Shown: piece after piece, positions 35,742 through 45,665 of the stretch
Layout of the letters: each line of letters opens with the position of its first letter
How positions within the stretch are numbered: position 1 is the first letter of the stretch
Source of the DNA: Marinobacter daepoensis DSM 16072
Lineage (GTDB): Bacteria; Pseudomonadota; Gammaproteobacteria; Pseudomonadales; Oleiphilaceae
DNA length: 64,000 bases
Reading direction: 5' to 3'
Assembly: GCF_000421165.1 (NCBI RefSeq)
Contig: NZ_ATWI01000013.1
Location: 98,709-162,708, forward strand
Notes under the pieces: model-generated
Databases searched by the model: none
Seen by the model: only the letters and a program-made list of their open reading frames with translations
Told to the model about the DNA's origin: nothing
Made by a program: the position numbers and the translations under genes

Positions 35742-36204
35742 GTTGCGTCTTCCTTATTGAGTTAACTCAGGTTTTCGACGGGTCTAAATCCCGATTTTTA
35801 TTGGCGGGTACAGCCATTAGCCATACTTGCCGGATTCCGGTCTGCCCTCTGATATCCTGCGGGAGCAGCTTTTCTTCTTTTTATAAGCAAGCACGCTTGC
35901 CTTAGATCTCAACCACTTACAAAGCTTTATTAAAGCTCTGCGTGATGAACCTGTTTTAATACAATGTACGTTTTTTTGCAAATTTTTAATGGCTATTTTT
36001 TAGCCCCATTTGCATTTGTAATCTTTATATTTAGATCAACCCGTACTATCAGCTACCCCCTTTCAGCACAACCAAATTCAGGGCCAAACCAAAAAAACAA
36101 ACTAAAAAACAATTGGTTATAAAAAAACCAAACAACAATGCCCGCGATACAATCAAAACCGACGCTCTCTGATGCACTCCAGCGAAGCCCGCGCATCCAA
36201 AACG
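35742..36204. other. AT-rich intergenic region upstream of the porin gene
   Basis: 463 bases without a credible gene. Much of 35930-36150 is A/T with runs such as AAAAAAACAAACTAAAAAAC and poly-T stretches, in contrast to the GC-rich genes around it. It must hold the porin promoter on the - strand; several weak -10/-35 pairs exist but none stands out. Confidence 0.6.
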
Positions 36205-36675
36205 TCACATTTTTGTGCACGCCTCCTTCCTGCCCGTCTCAAGCATGAACGTCACCGGCCCGTCATTCACCAGCGCTACTTTCATGTCCGCGCCAAACTC
36301 CCCCGTCCCCACACGAGCATCCCCCAGCGCCTGCCGGGCCAGCACCACGAACTCACGATAAAGCTGGTTGGCAGGGCCAGGCGCTGCAGCCAGCGAAAAG
36401 CCCGGGCGCGTGCCTGAAGAGGTATCTGCGGCGAGAGTAAACTGGGGCACTACGAGCAACGAGCCGCCGGAGTCCAGAACGCTGACATTCATCCGGCCTT
36501 GCTCATCCGGGAAGACCCGATAAGAGAGGATTTTTCGGCACAGGTCCTTTGCCTCATTCAGTGCATCGCCCTTTTCGACACCAAGGAGCAACAGCAATCC
36601 GGGGCCAATACGGCCAACCGTCTCACCGCTAACGGCTACGCTGGCTTCCGAAACACGCTGGATAAGTCCTTTCAT
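36205..36675 (-). CDS. dtd: D-aminoacyl-tRNA deacylase
   Basis: 156 residues (E. coli 145). Dtd hydrolyses D-amino acids (and glycine misloaded on tRNA-Ala) from tRNA. Landmarks: MKGLIQRVSEASVAV, VPQFTLAADTSSGTRPGFS containing the catalytic-site SQFTL region, and LVNDGPVTF, the Gly-cisPro-type motif region near the C-terminus. The 11-residue tail beyond the usual end carries no motif. Confidence 0.95.
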   Translation of the reverse strand: MKGLIQRVSEASVAVSGETVGRIGPGLLLLLGVEKGDALNEAKDLCRKILSYRVFPDEQGRMNVSVLDSGGSLLVVPQFTLAADTSSGTRPGFSLAAAPGPANQLYREFVVLARQALGDARVGTGEFGADMKVALVNDGPVTFMLETGRKEACTKM

Positions 36676-36782
36676 TCAGTCCCTTGAGCGTTAACACCGA
36701 GGGTTAAAATTCTGAAACGTCGAAAGTGTATAGAGCCCGCCTGAGCACCGCAACCCTGTCAGATCAATAAAAAGTCGCATTC

Positions 36783-37745
36783 TCAGCCAGCAACCGGCAT
36801 CCCCCGGGCTACCACGTCTTCCACGCCACGAATCAAGGCATCCACAATGGCCGGTTCCGACGCTGAATGGCCGGCTTCCCGGATAATCTGAAACTCGGCT
36901 TCCGGCCATGCATGATGCAATGCCAGTGCGTTATCCAGCGGGCACACCATGTCGTACCGGCCGTGAACGATCACCCCGGGAATATCCTTCAGGCGCGACG
37001 CCCTCCGGACGATCTGATCAGGCTCTAGAAAAGCACGATTCATAAAGTAATGGCATTCAATCCGGGCGAGGGCAATGGCCACATGGGGATGGCCAAAATG
37101 TTCAACCACCTTCGGGTTGGGTTGCAACGTTGCACAACGCCCCTCCCAGACCGACCAGGCCTTCGCTGCCTGAATCTGCTCAAGCTCATTCGGGCTGGTC
37201 AGACGCCGGTAATAGGCCGATACCATATCGCCCCGTTCTGGCCCCGGAATCGGCGCAAGATAGTCTTGCCAGTAATCAGGAAATATCCGGCTGGCGCCGT
37301 CCTGGTAGAACCATTGAATATCCTGTGGACGGCAAAGAAAGATGCCCCTCAAGACCAATCCGAGCACGCGTTCCGGATGCGTTTCGGCATACACCAGGCT
37401 CAGGGTTGATCCCCAGCTGCCACCAAATAGCAACCACCGGTCAATCCCAAGGAACCGCCTTACCGCTTCCAGATCTTCAACCAGCCTGGTGGTCGAGTTC
37501 TCTCTCAGCTCCGCCAGCGGCGTCGACCGGCCAGCGCCACGCTGATCCAGCAGAACGATCCGAAAACGCTCGGCATCGAAAAAACGGCGGTGGTAATCCT
37601 CGCACCCTCCCCCAGGACCTCCGTGGATCACAATAACGGGAATGCCATCCGGATTGCCGGATTCCTCAAGGTACAATTCGTGGGGATGATCGACCGCCAA
37701 CCGGTGGCGGGCGTATGGTTCAATGTCGGGGTAGAGAGTCAGCAT
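36783..37745 (-). CDS. pip: Proline iminopeptidase (prolyl aminopeptidase)
   Basis: 320-residue alpha/beta hydrolase that removes N-terminal proline from peptides in the cytoplasm. The oxyanion motif is HGGPGGG, the nucleophile is FGGSWGS (S110), the acid lies in VHGRYDMVCP and the base in REAGHSA. Length and N-terminus (LYPDIEPYARHRLAVD) match peptidase family S33. It has a 107-base gap before dtd. Confidence 0.93.
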   Translation of the reverse strand: MLTLYPDIEPYARHRLAVDHPHELYLEESGNPDGIPVIVIHGGPGGGCEDYHRRFFDAERFRIVLLDQRGAGRSTPLAELRENSTTRLVEDLEAVRRFLGIDRWLLFGGSWGSTLSLVYAETHPERVLGLVLRGIFLCRPQDIQWFYQDGASRIFPDYWQDYLAPIPGPERGDMVSAYYRRLTSPNELEQIQAAKAWSVWEGRCATLQPNPKVVEHFGHPHVAIALARIECHYFMNRAFLEPDQIVRRASRLKDIPGVIVHGRYDMVCPLDNALALHHAWPEAEFQIIREAGHSASEPAIVDALIRGVEDVVARGMPVAG

Positions 37746-37791
37746 GGGAAGCTCCGTTTCGGGAATAACGGAAGTCTAGCTGAGGCTGGCG

Positions 37792-37859
37792 AAAAAAATA
37801 CAGGGGCTGCAATCTCTCATGGCACCGCCGGACGGCATTCCATGAGCGATGACAGCCCC
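37792..37859 (-). terminator. Rho-independent terminator of typA
   Basis: Nested stem: outer GGGGCTG (37803-37809) with CAGCCCC (37853-37859), inner CTCATGG (37816-37822) with CCATGAG (37840-37846). On the - strand the structure is followed by a run of seven T (37792-37798). It lies just past the typA stop. Confidence 0.85.
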
Positions 37860-37866
37860 GCAACGA

Positions 37867-39678
37867 TTACTTCTTGTTCGCGCGCTTACGCTCGTTTTCT
37901 GTCAGCAGCTTCTTGCGCAGACGAATGGACTTGGGCGTTACCTCTACCAGCTCGTCGTCGTCAATGAATTCCAACGCCTGCTCAAGGGTAAACTTGATCG
38001 GCGGCACCAGCCCAATCACCTCATCCTTGCCAGAGGCACGCATGTTGTCCAGCTTCTTGCCTTTGGTCGGGTTAACCACCAGGTCGCTATCACGACTGTG
38101 GATGCCACACAGCTGGCCTTCGTAGATTTCCTGACCCGGATCCAGGAACAGCTTGCCACGACTCTGCAGGGTTTCCAGCGAGTAGGTCAATGCAGTCCCT
38201 GTCGCCATGGAGACGATCACGCCATTCTGGCGACTGGTCACATCACCCATTTTGACCGGGCCGTAGTGGCTGAAGGTTGATGTGAGAATACCGGTACCAG
38301 ACGTCATGGTGAGGAAGGTGTTCCGGAAACCAATCAGCCCCCGGGCCGGAATGGTGTAGTCAAGGCGGATACGCCCTTTACCATCCGGAATCATGTTGGT
38401 CATATCACCCTTCCGCAGCCCCATTTGCTCCATAATCGGGCCCTGGTGCTGCTCTTCGATATCAATGATGACGTTCTCGTAGGGTTCCTGCTTCTCGCCA
38501 TCGACTTCCTTCACCACCACGACCGGACGCCCTACCGCCAGCTCGAAATTCTCGCGGCGCATATTCTCGATCAGCACCGAGAGGTGCAGCTCACCACGGC
38601 CCGACACTTTGAACTTGTCTGCAGAGTCACCTTCTTCAACCCGCAAGGCCACGTTGTGGAGAAGCTCCTTCTCCAGACGCTCCTTGATGTTGCGGCTGGT
38701 GACGTACTTGCCTTCTTTACCGGCAAACGGCGAATCGTTTACCTGGAAGGTCATGGATACCGTTGGTTCATCAACGGTCAGAGCCGGAAGGGCCTCAACA
38801 TTGGAGGGATCACACAGAGTATCGGAAATAAACAGCTGCTCCAGGCCGCTGACACACACGATATCGCCCGCCTGCGCCTCTTCAACCTCCACTCGCTGGA
38901 GACCGGAGTGCCCCATGATCTTCAGTATACGGCCGTTCCGCTTCTTGCCATCCGCGCCGATCGCGACCACTGGCGTGTTGGTTTTCACCTTGCCGCGCAT
39001 GATACGACCAATCCCGATTACCCCCAGGAAGCTGTTGTAGTCCAGCTGGGAAACCTGCATCTGGAACGGGCCGTCAAGATCCACCGACGGTGCCGGCACA
39101 TGGTCCACAATAGCCTGGAAGACCGCATCCATATTATCGTGCAGATCTTCGTAGTCGAGGCCGGCAATCCCGTTCAGGGCACTGGCATAGACAATCGGGA
39201 AGTCCAGCTGTTCATCCGTGGCGCCCAGGTTGTCAAACAGATCAAACACCTGATCGATCACCCAGTCCGGGCGCGCACCCGGCCGATCAATCTTGTTGAC
39301 AACGACAATCGGACGAAGGCCCGCTGCGAAAGCTTTCTGGGTTACGAAACGGGTTTGCGGCATGGGGCCATCAATGGAGTCCACCACCAACAGAACACTG
39401 TCAACCATGCTCATGACACGCTCGACCTCTCCGCCGAAATCGGCGTGGCCCGGGGTGTCTACGATATTGATATCGTAGTCTTTCCATTTAAGAGCCGTGT
39501 TTTTCGCCAGAATGGTGATGCCACGCTCTTTTTCCTGGTCGTTGGAGTCCATCACTCGCTCGTTTTCGAGCTCCTTTCGGTCCAGAGTGCCAGACTGGCG
39601 CAGCAGCTGGTCAACCAGGGTCGTCTTGCCATGGTCGACGTGGGCAATAATGGCAACGTTTCTAAGCTTATCAATCAC
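37867..39678 (-). CDS. typA: Ribosome-associated translational GTPase TypA/BipA
   Basis: 603 residues, the family length. G-domain motifs are all visible: [10 protein letters not shown] (P-loop), [20 protein letters not shown] and [11 protein letters not shown]-like C-terminal domains follow, with LRKGDMTNM and the basic tail [17 protein letters not shown]. It assists 50S assembly and stress responses. GTG start. It is transcribed away from glnA across a 393-base region that holds promoters for both. Confidence 0.97.
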   Translation of the reverse strand: MIDKLRNVAIIAHVDHGKTTLVDQLLRQSGTLDRKELENERVMDSNDQEKERGITILAKNTALKWKDYDINIVDTPGHADFGGEVERVMSMVDSVLLVVDSIDGPMPQTRFVTQKAFAAGLRPIVVVNKIDRPGARPDWVIDQVFDLFDNLGATDEQLDFPIVYASALNGIAGLDYEDLHDNMDAVFQAIVDHVPAPSVDLDGPFQMQVSQLDYNSFLGVIGIGRIMRGKVKTNTPVVAIGADGKKRNGRILKIMGHSGLQRVEVEEAQAGDIVCVSGLEQLFISDTLCDPSNVEALPALTVDEPTVSMTFQVNDSPFAGKEGKYVTSRNIKERLEKELLHNVALRVEEGDSADKFKVSGRGELHLSVLIENMRRENFELAVGRPVVVVKEVDGEKQEPYENVIIDIEEQHQGPIMEQMGLRKGDMTNMIPDGKGRIRLDYTIPARGLIGFRNTFLTMTSGTGILTSTFSHYGPVKMGDVTSRQNGVIVSMATGTALTYSLETLQSRGKLFLDPGQEIYEGQLCGIHSRDSDLVVNPTKGKKLDNMRASGKDEVIGLVPPIKFTLEQALEFIDDDELVEVTPKSIRLRKKLLTENERKRANKK

Positions 39679-39732
39679 AACGGGTATCCTGAAGAAATTA
39701 GCGGCGCGCAGTATATCGAAAAGTCCATGGCG

Positions 39733-39738
39733 ATTATA
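39733..39738 (-). promoter_or_regulatory. Probable -10 of the typA promoter
   Basis: A perfect TATAAT on the - strand, 55 bases before the typA GTG. The best -35 (GTTACA) is at a long 19-base spacing, so strength is uncertain. Confidence 0.45.
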
Positions 39739-39806
39739 TGAAGTTTAGTGCCTATTATGTAACCAATCGAGGTCGCGCACCATTATCAGGCGAATCCCGG
39801 CCCATC

Positions 39807-39821
39807 GCACCAACTTAGTGC
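39807..39821. promoter_or_regulatory. NtrC-binding site upstream of glnA
   Basis: GCACCAACTTAGTGC fits the NtrC pattern GCAC-N7-GTGC. Its centre is about 133 bases before the start site predicted by the sigma54 element, a typical enhancer distance. Confidence 0.75.
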
Positions 39822-39920
39822 ATAAAGACGAAACAAAACGGCGCACCCCAAACCATCAAAGTGCGCTATACCAGCCCGAAAGCCTTGCCACTGCTCTGAT
39901 CTGGCGCAACACCTGAAAAC

Positions 39921-39935
39921 TGGCAAGCTGCTTGC
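39921..39935 (+). promoter_or_regulatory. Sigma54 promoter of glnA
   Basis: TGGCAAGCTGCTTGC matches the -24/-12 consensus TGGCAC-N5-TTGC except for one base, with GG and GC exactly spaced. The start would be near 39947, giving a leader of about 125 bases. With the NtrC site upstream it predicts nitrogen-limited induction of glutamine synthetase. Confidence 0.8.
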
Positions 39936-40071
39936 TTTCACTCAGGCAGCCGCATAGTGAAGGTAAGGACCCAAAGCTTCTGGTAAGCTTCCCTGACCTG
40001 AAAAAGATCGAGCCTCAGAATACTGAACGATCCGGCACAACGAACGTGTAAAACCTTATGGAGCATGCACA

Positions 40072-41475
40072 ATGTCCAAGACGATTGATTTGATCAAAGA
40101 ACACGAAGTCAAGTGGATTGACCTGCGTTTCACTGACAGCCGCGGTAAAGAGCAGCACGTGACCATGCCTGCGACTGAGGCAGACGAAGACTTTTTCATT
40201 GACGGCAAGATGTTTGATGGCTCGTCCATCGCTGGCTGGAAAGGCATCAACGAATCCGACATGATCCTGATGCCAGACGACGAAACATCCGTACTGGACC
40301 CTTTCACCGAAGAAACCACCGTCAACATCACCTGCAACATTGTAGAACCCTCTACCATGCAGGGTTACGAGCGTGACCCCCGTTCTGTTGCCCGCCGCGC
40401 TGAAGAGTATCTGAAATCCACAGGGATTGCGGACGGCGCCCTGTTTGGCCCGGAGCCGGAGTTCTTTGTCTTTGATTCCGTAAAATGGAACGTAGACATG
40501 CAGGGTGCGATGTACCACATCCACTCTGAGGAAGCCGCTTGGGTTTCTGGCGAAGACTTTGATCGTAACAACATCGGCCATCGCCCTGGAGTCAAAGGCG
40601 GTTACTTCCCGGTTCCTCCGGTTGACAGCCTGCATGACCTGCGTGGTGCCATGTGTGCCGCCATGGAGTCCATGGGCCTGGAAATCGAAGTCCACCACCA
40701 TGAAGTGGGCACAGCCGGCCAGTGCGAAATCGGTGTGGGTGCCAACACCCTGACCCACAAAGCGGACGAAGTACAAATCCTGAAGTACTGTGTTCACAAC
40801 GTCGCCCACGCGTACGGCAAGACCGCTACCTTTATGCCCAAGCCTGTGGTCGGTGACAACGGGTCAGGCATGCACGTTCACATGTCCCTGAGCAAAGATG
40901 GCAAAAACCTGTTTGCCGGCGACAGCTACGCAGGCCTGAGTGAAGAAGCCCTGTATTACATTGGCGGCGTGATCAAGCATGCCAAGGCCATTAACGCCTT
41001 CACCAACAGCTCCACCAACTCTTACAAGCGTCTGGTTCCCGGCTACGAAGCACCGGTTATGCTGGCCTACTCCGCCCGCAACCGCTCTGCCTCTATCCGC
41101 ATCCCTTACGTTAACAGCCCGAAAGCCCGTCGGATTGAAGTACGCTTCCCGGACGCATCCGCCAACCCGTACCTGGCATTTGCAGCCCTGATGATGGCCG
41201 GTCTGGACGGTATTCAGAACAAGATTCACCCGGGCGATGCCATGGACAAGGATCTGTATGACCTGCCCAAAGAAGAAGCGCTGAACATTCCTAAGGTGGC
41301 CGAGACCCTGTCCGAGGCCCTTGATTGCCTGGAAGCAGATCACGAGTTCCTGACCCGTGGCGGCGTTTTCACTGAAGACATGATCGCAGGCTACATTGAC
41401 CTCAAACGAGGCGAGGTTGAGCGCCTGAACATGACCACCCACCCGGTCGAGTTCGACCTGTACTACTCCTGCTAA
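40072..41475 (+). CDS. glnA: Glutamine synthetase, type I
   Basis: 467 residues; makes glutamine from glutamate, ammonia and ATP as a dodecamer. Visible: [57 protein letters not shown], and DKDLYDLP with the adenylylation site Tyr396 targeted by GlnE. This marks the beta-type, GlnE-controlled enzyme. Transcription is likely from the sigma54 promoter at 39921; termination at 41523. Confidence 0.98.
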   Translation: MSKTIDLIKEHEVKWIDLRFTDSRGKEQHVTMPATEADEDFFIDGKMFDGSSIAGWKGINESDMILMPDDETSVLDPFTEETTVNITCNIVEPSTMQGYERDPRSVARRAEEYLKSTGIADGALFGPEPEFFVFDSVKWNVDMQGAMYHIHSEEAAWVSGEDFDRNNIGHRPGVKGGYFPVPPVDSLHDLRGAMCAAMESMGLEIEVHHHEVGTAGQCEIGVGANTLTHKADEVQILKYCVHNVAHAYGKTATFMPKPVVGDNGSGMHVHMSLSKDGKNLFAGDSYAGLSEEALYYIGGVIKHAKAINAFTNSSTNSYKRLVPGYEAPVMLAYSARNRSASIRIPYVNSPKARRIEVRFPDASANPYLAFAALMMAGLDGIQNKIHPGDAMDKDLYDLPKEEALNIPKVAETLSEALDCLEADHEFLTRGGVFTEDMIAGYIDLKRGEVERLNMTTHPVEFDLYYSC

Positions 41476-41481
41476 ATCGGC

Positions 41482-41496
41482 GCACCATTTTGGTGC
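41482..41496. promoter_or_regulatory. NtrC-binding site just after glnA
   Basis: GCACCATTTTGGTGC, a perfect inverted repeat (GCACCA/TGGTGC around TTT) identical in form to strong enteric NtrC sites. It lies six bases past the glnA stop and before the terminator, 180 bases ahead of the DUF4124 gene. Confidence 0.75.
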
Positions 41497-41522
41497 AGAG
41501 CTGAACCAGGCAGATCAGAAAG

Positions 41523-41545
41523 CCCCGCTACAAGCGGGGTTTTTT
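41523..41545 (+). terminator. Rho-independent terminator of glnA
   Basis: CCCCGCT (41523-41529), loop ACA, AGCGGGG (41533-41539), then six T. A textbook terminator. Confidence 0.92.
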
Positions 41546-41677
41546 GTGCCCGCCGTCCCAATTCTGAGCCCGGACCCACGCTCTTAACGATATGTAACCA
41601 AGGAAGTGGGCCACTCCGTTGAAATGATCATGCCCGCAATCGATAATCAAACCAGTTAACTACCGCAGGTTATTGCC

Positions 41678-42202
41678 ATGAAAGCACCCATTCTACTCGC
41701 CGCGGGTCTGCTGATACTCGCCCCCCTCCCTGCCTTCAGTGAGGTATATCGTCACGTCGATGCCCACGGGAACGTCACGTTCTCAGACGAGCCGATGGAA
41801 GGGGGTGAAGAGGTCCAGGTGAAGCCAGTCACCACCATCACGCTTCCCAAGCCAGAGGCGGTCAGGGAACCAGAGCAACTGCGTGAACGAATGGAGCGTG
41901 AAAGCGCAGCTTACCAAAGTGTGGAATTCGTCAATCCCGCGAACGAACAGGCTTTTCACAGCGGCAATGGCGCCGTGACGTTTGAGATGCAGAGCACCCC
42001 ACCCCTCAGGCGCGGCCACAAGTTCGAAGTAACGCTCGACGGACAACCCGTGGGACAAAGCTCATCGGGCTCCGTTGCCGTTGACAACATAGACCGGGGA
42101 ACACACGAAGCCGGCGTACACATTGTCGATCAGAATGGCGTCCGAGTGAAAAGCGGCCCCCCGATCACCTTTACCATCCATCGTCCGTCTGTCCTCAACT
42201 AA
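41678..42202 (+). CDS. DUF4124 domain-containing exported protein
   Basis: 174 residues with a signal peptide (MKAPILLAAGLLILAPLPAFS) followed at once by the DUF4124 motif EVYRHVDAHGNVTFSDEP. The rest, 90-174, has a beta-rich, Ig-like pattern (GHKFEVTLDGQPVG, HEAGVHIVDQNG). It is probably periplasmic. Related genes occupy this place between glnA and ntrB in pseudomonads; a role in nitrogen control is unproven. NtrC sites flank it on both sides. Confidence 0.85.
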   Translation: MKAPILLAAGLLILAPLPAFSEVYRHVDAHGNVTFSDEPMEGGEEVQVKPVTTITLPKPEAVREPEQLRERMERESAAYQSVEFVNPANEQAFHSGNGAVTFEMQSTPPLRRGHKFEVTLDGQPVGQSSSGSVAVDNIDRGTHEAGVHIVDQNGVRVKSGPPITFTIHRPSVLN

Positions 42203-42209
42203 CCCGATC

Positions 42210-42235
42210 GCACTCATTTGGTGCATTTGCACCAA
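42210..42235. promoter_or_regulatory. NtrC-binding site with overlapping inverted repeat upstream of ntrB
   Basis: GCACTCATTTGGTGC (42210-42224) fits GCAC-N7-GTGC. Its right half also forms TTGGTGC-ATTT-GCACCAA (42218-42235), a perfect seven-base inverted repeat. The cluster is about 185-210 bases before the ntrB start and suggests autoregulation by NtrC. Confidence 0.7.
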
Positions 42236-42385
42236 GTTATGACCATACTCTGGGCAGCCAAAGGGCAAATCCCCGGCTGCCTGGCGACTGACACTGAACT
42301 CCTGCACCAAGCTACAGCAATAGGGGCCCGCCGCTGCGCCCAAACTGCCCGTTACCTGCCCTCAGGCTGCCCGACACTCTAAAAC

Positions 42386-42400
42386 TGGTTCGCTTTTTGC
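42386..42400 (+). promoter_or_regulatory. Sigma54-like element before ntrB
   Basis: TGGTTCGCTTTTTGC has the GG/GC pair at correct spacing and TTGC at -12, but TTC in place of CAC at -24. The predicted start near 42412 would leave only eight bases before the ATG of 42420, so either ATG 42444 is used from this promoter or the match is fortuitous. Confidence 0.45.
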
Positions 42401-42419
42401 AGCCACAGGGGTACAACCT

Positions 42420-43544
42420 ATGAGCCGACAACGGAAACAGCAAATGTCATTCCATCCAGCCCCCTCATCCGGAAATAGCTACCGAAGCATTCTGGACAGC
42501 CTGACCACCGCGGTGCTGGTTGTCGGTCATGACCTTGCCATTCGATACCTCAATCCGGCCGCGGAAAGCCTGTTCGAAACCAGCATGACCCGCAGTCAGG
42601 GCACCGCTCTTAAGGAAATACTGCTGGACTCCGAAGATGCCCTCACCACACTTCATGCTGCCGCCATGAACGGCCAGTCCTACACGCGCAGGGAAGCCGA
42701 ATTTGCGCTGCTTAGCGGCGCCCGGCTAACGGTGGACTATTCGGTCACCCCCATCAGCCTGGAGCCAACCGAGCTGCTGATTGAAATCCAGCCAAGGGAT
42801 CGCCTGTTACGCATAAGCCGCGAAGAAGACATCATTTCCCAACAGGAAACCACGCGCATCCTGGTGCGGGGCATGGCACACGAAATCAAGAACCCCCTCG
42901 GAGGTATCCGGGGAGCCGCCCAGCTTCTGGATCGAGAACTTTCCGACGACGACCAGCGCGAGTACACCCGGGTGATCATCGACGAAGCGGATCGCCTTCG
43001 AAGCCTGGTAGACAGAATGCTGGGCCCCAATAAGGCCCTGAAAATTGCGCCCACCAATATTCACGAGGTGCTGGAACGTGTCCGCACTCTGGTGGAAGCG
43101 GAAAGCAAAGGGCGGGTTAATCTCCGGCGGGACTACGACCCAAGCCTTCCCGAGTTTCCCGGCGACAAGGAGCAGTTGATTCAGGCCTTCCTGAACATCG
43201 CCAGAAATGCCATGGAGGCCGCGTTCGAAAACGAAAACACACCCGGTACTTCTGCCTCTCCAACCATTACCTTCCGGACCCGCGCTCTGCGACAGTTCAC
43301 CATTGGTCATCGACGCCACCGACTGGTCTGCCGGGTGGATATCATCGACAACGGGCCGGGCATTCTTCCTGAACTGCTACAGAACATTTTCTACCCCATG
43401 ATCAGTGGCCGCGCGTCCGGAACCGGGCTAGGCCTCTCCATTACCCAAAGCATCATCGGCCAGCACCGAGGGCTGGTGGAGTGTGAAAGCGAGCCCGGGA
43501 GAACCGATTTCATCATCTTCCTGCCCTTGGAGGACAACAAATGA
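42420..43544 (+). CDS. ntrB: Nitrogen regulation sensor histidine kinase NtrB
   Basis: 374 residues without membrane segments. A PAS domain (about 20-130; LDSLTTAVLVVGHDLAIRYLN) precedes the phosphoacceptor helix GMAHEIKNPLGGIRGAA with His154, then the HATPase N box (NIARNAMEAA), DNGPGI and GTGLGLSI. NtrB phosphorylates or dephosphorylates NtrC under PII control. The ATG of 42420 has AGGGG eight bases upstream; ATG 42444 is possible. Overlaps ntrC (ATGA). Confidence 0.96.
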   Translation: MSRQRKQQMSFHPAPSSGNSYRSILDSLTTAVLVVGHDLAIRYLNPAAESLFETSMTRSQGTALKEILLDSEDALTTLHAAAMNGQSYTRREAEFALLSGARLTVDYSVTPISLEPTELLIEIQPRDRLLRISREEDIISQQETTRILVRGMAHEIKNPLGGIRGAAQLLDRELSDDDQREYTRVIIDEADRLRSLVDRMLGPNKALKIAPTNIHEVLERVRTLVEAESKGRVNLRRDYDPSLPEFPGDKEQLIQAFLNIARNAMEAAFENENTPGTSASPTITFRTRALRQFTIGHRRHRLVCRVDIIDNGPGILPELLQNIFYPMISGRASGTGLGLSITQSIIGQHRGLVECESEPGRTDFIIFLPLEDNK

Positions 43545-44974
43545 GCCAACCGGCAAACGTCTGGATTATCGACGATGACAGAAGCATTCGATGGGTACTT
43601 GAGCGCGCGCTGAGCCAGGCAGGCATGCAGCCAAGAGTGTTTGACAGTGGCGACAGCATCCTGATGCGCCTGGAACATGAGCAGCCGGATGCCATCATCA
43701 GCGATATACGAATGCCCGGGGTTGACGGTATTACCCTGCTCTCCCGAATCGTTGAGCAGCATCAGGACGTCCCGGTCATCATCATGACCGCACATTCGGA
43801 TCTCGAGAGCGCGGTAACCAGCTACCAGACGGGGGCATTTGAATACCTCCCCAAACCCTTCGATGTCGACGATGCCGTCGCACTGGCTAAACGGGCCGTC
43901 GCCCACAGCCATGAAAAACGGGCGGCCAGCGAGCCCCAGGCCGACAACGCTCCCCGTAACACCGAAATCATCGGCGAAGCGCCAGCCATGCAGGAAGTTT
44001 TCCGGGCTATCGGGCGCCTGTCGCACTCTAACATCACAGTGCTGATCAATGGCGAGAGCGGCACCGGCAAAGAACTCGTGGCCCAGGCCCTGCACAATCA
44101 CAGCCCAAGGGCCCGCAACCCCTTCATTGCCCTCAATATGGCGGCCATCCCCAAAGACCTGATTGAGTCTGAGCTGTTTGGCCATGAAAAAGGCGCTTTT
44201 ACCGGGGCGGGTGCCGCGCGCCAGGGCCGCTTTGAGCAGGCCAACGGGGGGACACTGTTTCTGGATGAGATTGGAGACATGCCAGCCGATACCCAGACCC
44301 GGCTGCTAAGGGTGCTGGCCGATGGGGAGTTTTATCGCGTTGGCGGCACAACCCCCATCAAAGTGGACGTGCGCATCATTGCCGCTACCCACCAGGACCT
44401 GGAGCAACTGGTTCAGGCCGGGGGCTTCCGGGAAGACCTGTTTCACCGTCTGAACGTTATCCGCGTACACCTGCCCAAACTGGCCGAGCGCCGGGAAGAC
44501 ATACCGCGCCTGATGCAGCATTTTCTCAAACGTGCAGCCAAAGAGCTGGCCGTTGAGCCCAAGATCCTCCGGCCAGAGGCTGAAGAGTATCTGATAACTC
44601 TGCCCTGGCCGGGCAATGTCCGCCAACTGGAAAACACATGTCGATGGCTGACTGTGATGGCCAGCGGCCGTGAGATTCACATTGACGACCTGCCCCCGGA
44701 ACTCCTGCATCAGGCGGACGCAGAGAATGCAGCCGCTGGCGTGACGTGGCAGGAAGGGCTGAAAAACTGGGCAGAACAGGAACTCAAAAGAGGTAAAAAA
44801 GGCATTCTGGAAACATCGGTTCCCGAGTTCGAGCGGATCATGATTGAAACGGCCCTGAAACATACCGGTGGCCGGCGCCGGGACGCTTCAATCTTGCTGG
44901 GCTGGGGCAGAAATACGCTGACCCGGAAAATCAATGAACTGGGTATGGACCAGCCAGACGCGGAAGAAGATTAA
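43541..44974 (+). CDS. ntrC: Nitrogen regulation response regulator NtrC
   Basis: 477 residues. Receiver domain with acidic pair DD (11-12) and phosphoacceptor D55 (ISDIRMPG); AAA+ domain with Walker A GESGTGKE (171-178), the sigma54-contact GAFTGA loop and [11 protein letters not shown]; a C-terminal Fis-type helix-turn-helix ([21 protein letters not shown]). It activates sigma54 promoters such as the one at 39921 by binding GCAC-N7-GTGC sites. Confidence 0.97.
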   Translation: MSQPANVWIIDDDRSIRWVLERALSQAGMQPRVFDSGDSILMRLEHEQPDAIISDIRMPGVDGITLLSRIVEQHQDVPVIIMTAHSDLESAVTSYQTGAFEYLPKPFDVDDAVALAKRAVAHSHEKRAASEPQADNAPRNTEIIGEAPAMQEVFRAIGRLSHSNITVLINGESGTGKELVAQALHNHSPRARNPFIALNMAAIPKDLIESELFGHEKGAFTGAGAARQGRFEQANGGTLFLDEIGDMPADTQTRLLRVLADGEFYRVGGTTPIKVDVRIIAATHQDLEQLVQAGGFREDLFHRLNVIRVHLPKLAERREDIPRLMQHFLKRAAKELAVEPKILRPEAEEYLITLPWPGNVRQLENTCRWLTVMASGREIHIDDLPPELLHQADAENAAAGVTWQEGLKNWAEQELKRGKKGILETSVPEFERIMIETALKHTGGRRRDASILLGWGRNTLTRKINELGMDQPDAEED

Positions 44975-44983
44975 GCCTCTCCA

Positions 44984-45016
44984 CAAAAGCACACCCCCGC
45001 CTCAGCGGGGGTGTGC
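44984..45016. terminator. Terminator between convergent ntrC and ssb
   Basis: GCACACCCCCGC (44989-45000) and GCGGGGGTGTGC (45005-45016) make a perfect 12-bp stem with a four-base loop. On the - strand TTTTG follows, so it best serves ssb, though the stem would also stop + strand transcripts. Confidence 0.8.
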
Positions 45017-45063
45017 CTTCCGCCCAAACCTCAGTGCTGGTCGGGCACGTAACAGACTCCGCC

Positions 45064-45609
45064 TTAGAACGGAATGTCGTCGTCAAAATCATCAATCGGC
45101 TCAGGCATGCTACCGCCCTGCTGCTGAGCCGGAGGATTGTTGTAACCCCCGGCCTGATGGCCACCCTGCTGAGGAGGTGCATTGTACTGGGACTGCTGCT
45201 GTTGGGGTGGTTGTTGCGGACGCCCCTGAGGAGCCCCCTGATTCATACCACCTTCGCCGCCGCCACGACTGTCCAGCATCTGCATCTGACCATTGATGTC
45301 GACAACAATCTCAGTGGTGTAACGATCCTGGCCATCCTGCCCCTGCCACTTTCGGGTTTGCAGACGCCCTTCAATGTATACCTTAGACCCCTTGCGCAGG
45401 TACTGGCCCGCGACTTCCGCCACTTTCCCGAAAATGACCACGCTGTGCCATTCGGTTCTCGGCACCAGCTGTCCGGTTTGACGATCCTTGTAGCTTTCAT
45501 CCGTCGCAATTCTCAGGTTAACAACCGCATTACCATTCGGTGTATAACGGGTGTCCGGGTCCTGCCCGAGATTACCAATGAGAATTACCTTGTTTACGCC
45601 TCGTGCCAT
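45064..45609 (-). CDS. ssb: Single-stranded DNA-binding protein
   Basis: 181 residues. The N-terminal OB fold ([22 protein letters not shown] ends the first strand pair; [34 protein letters not shown]) is followed by a Gly/Gln/Pro-rich linker (110-165) and the acidic tip DDFDDDIPF that recruits partner proteins. It binds ssDNA during replication, repair and recombination. I see no LexA box upstream. Confidence 0.97.
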   Translation of the reverse strand: MARGVNKVILIGNLGQDPDTRYTPNGNAVVNLRIATDESYKDRQTGQLVPRTEWHSVVIFGKVAEVAGQYLRKGSKVYIEGRLQTRKWQGQDGQDRYTTEIVVDINGQMQMLDSRGGGEGGMNQGAPQGRPQQPPQQQQSQYNAPPQQGGHQAGGYNNPPAQQQGGSMPEPIDDFDDDIPF

Positions 45610-45665
45610 CGTATGCTCCTGATCGTATATTCGGAAAGCCAGCGCTCCATGCCAGCGCCCTGTGT

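Noticed and set aside
38425..39741. 438-residue open frame on the + strand opposite typA
   Set aside because: It is wholly antisense to a complete, motif-perfect typA, has no family resemblance, and arises from the codon bias of the real gene.
39841..39866. GCGCAC ... GTGCGC inverted repeat before glnA as a further NtrC site
   Set aside because: The half-sites are 14 bases apart, too far for the GCAC-N7-GTGC pattern.
43391..44185. 264-residue open frame opposite ntrC
   Set aside because: Antisense to the ntrC receiver and AAA+ domains; composition typical of a shadow frame.
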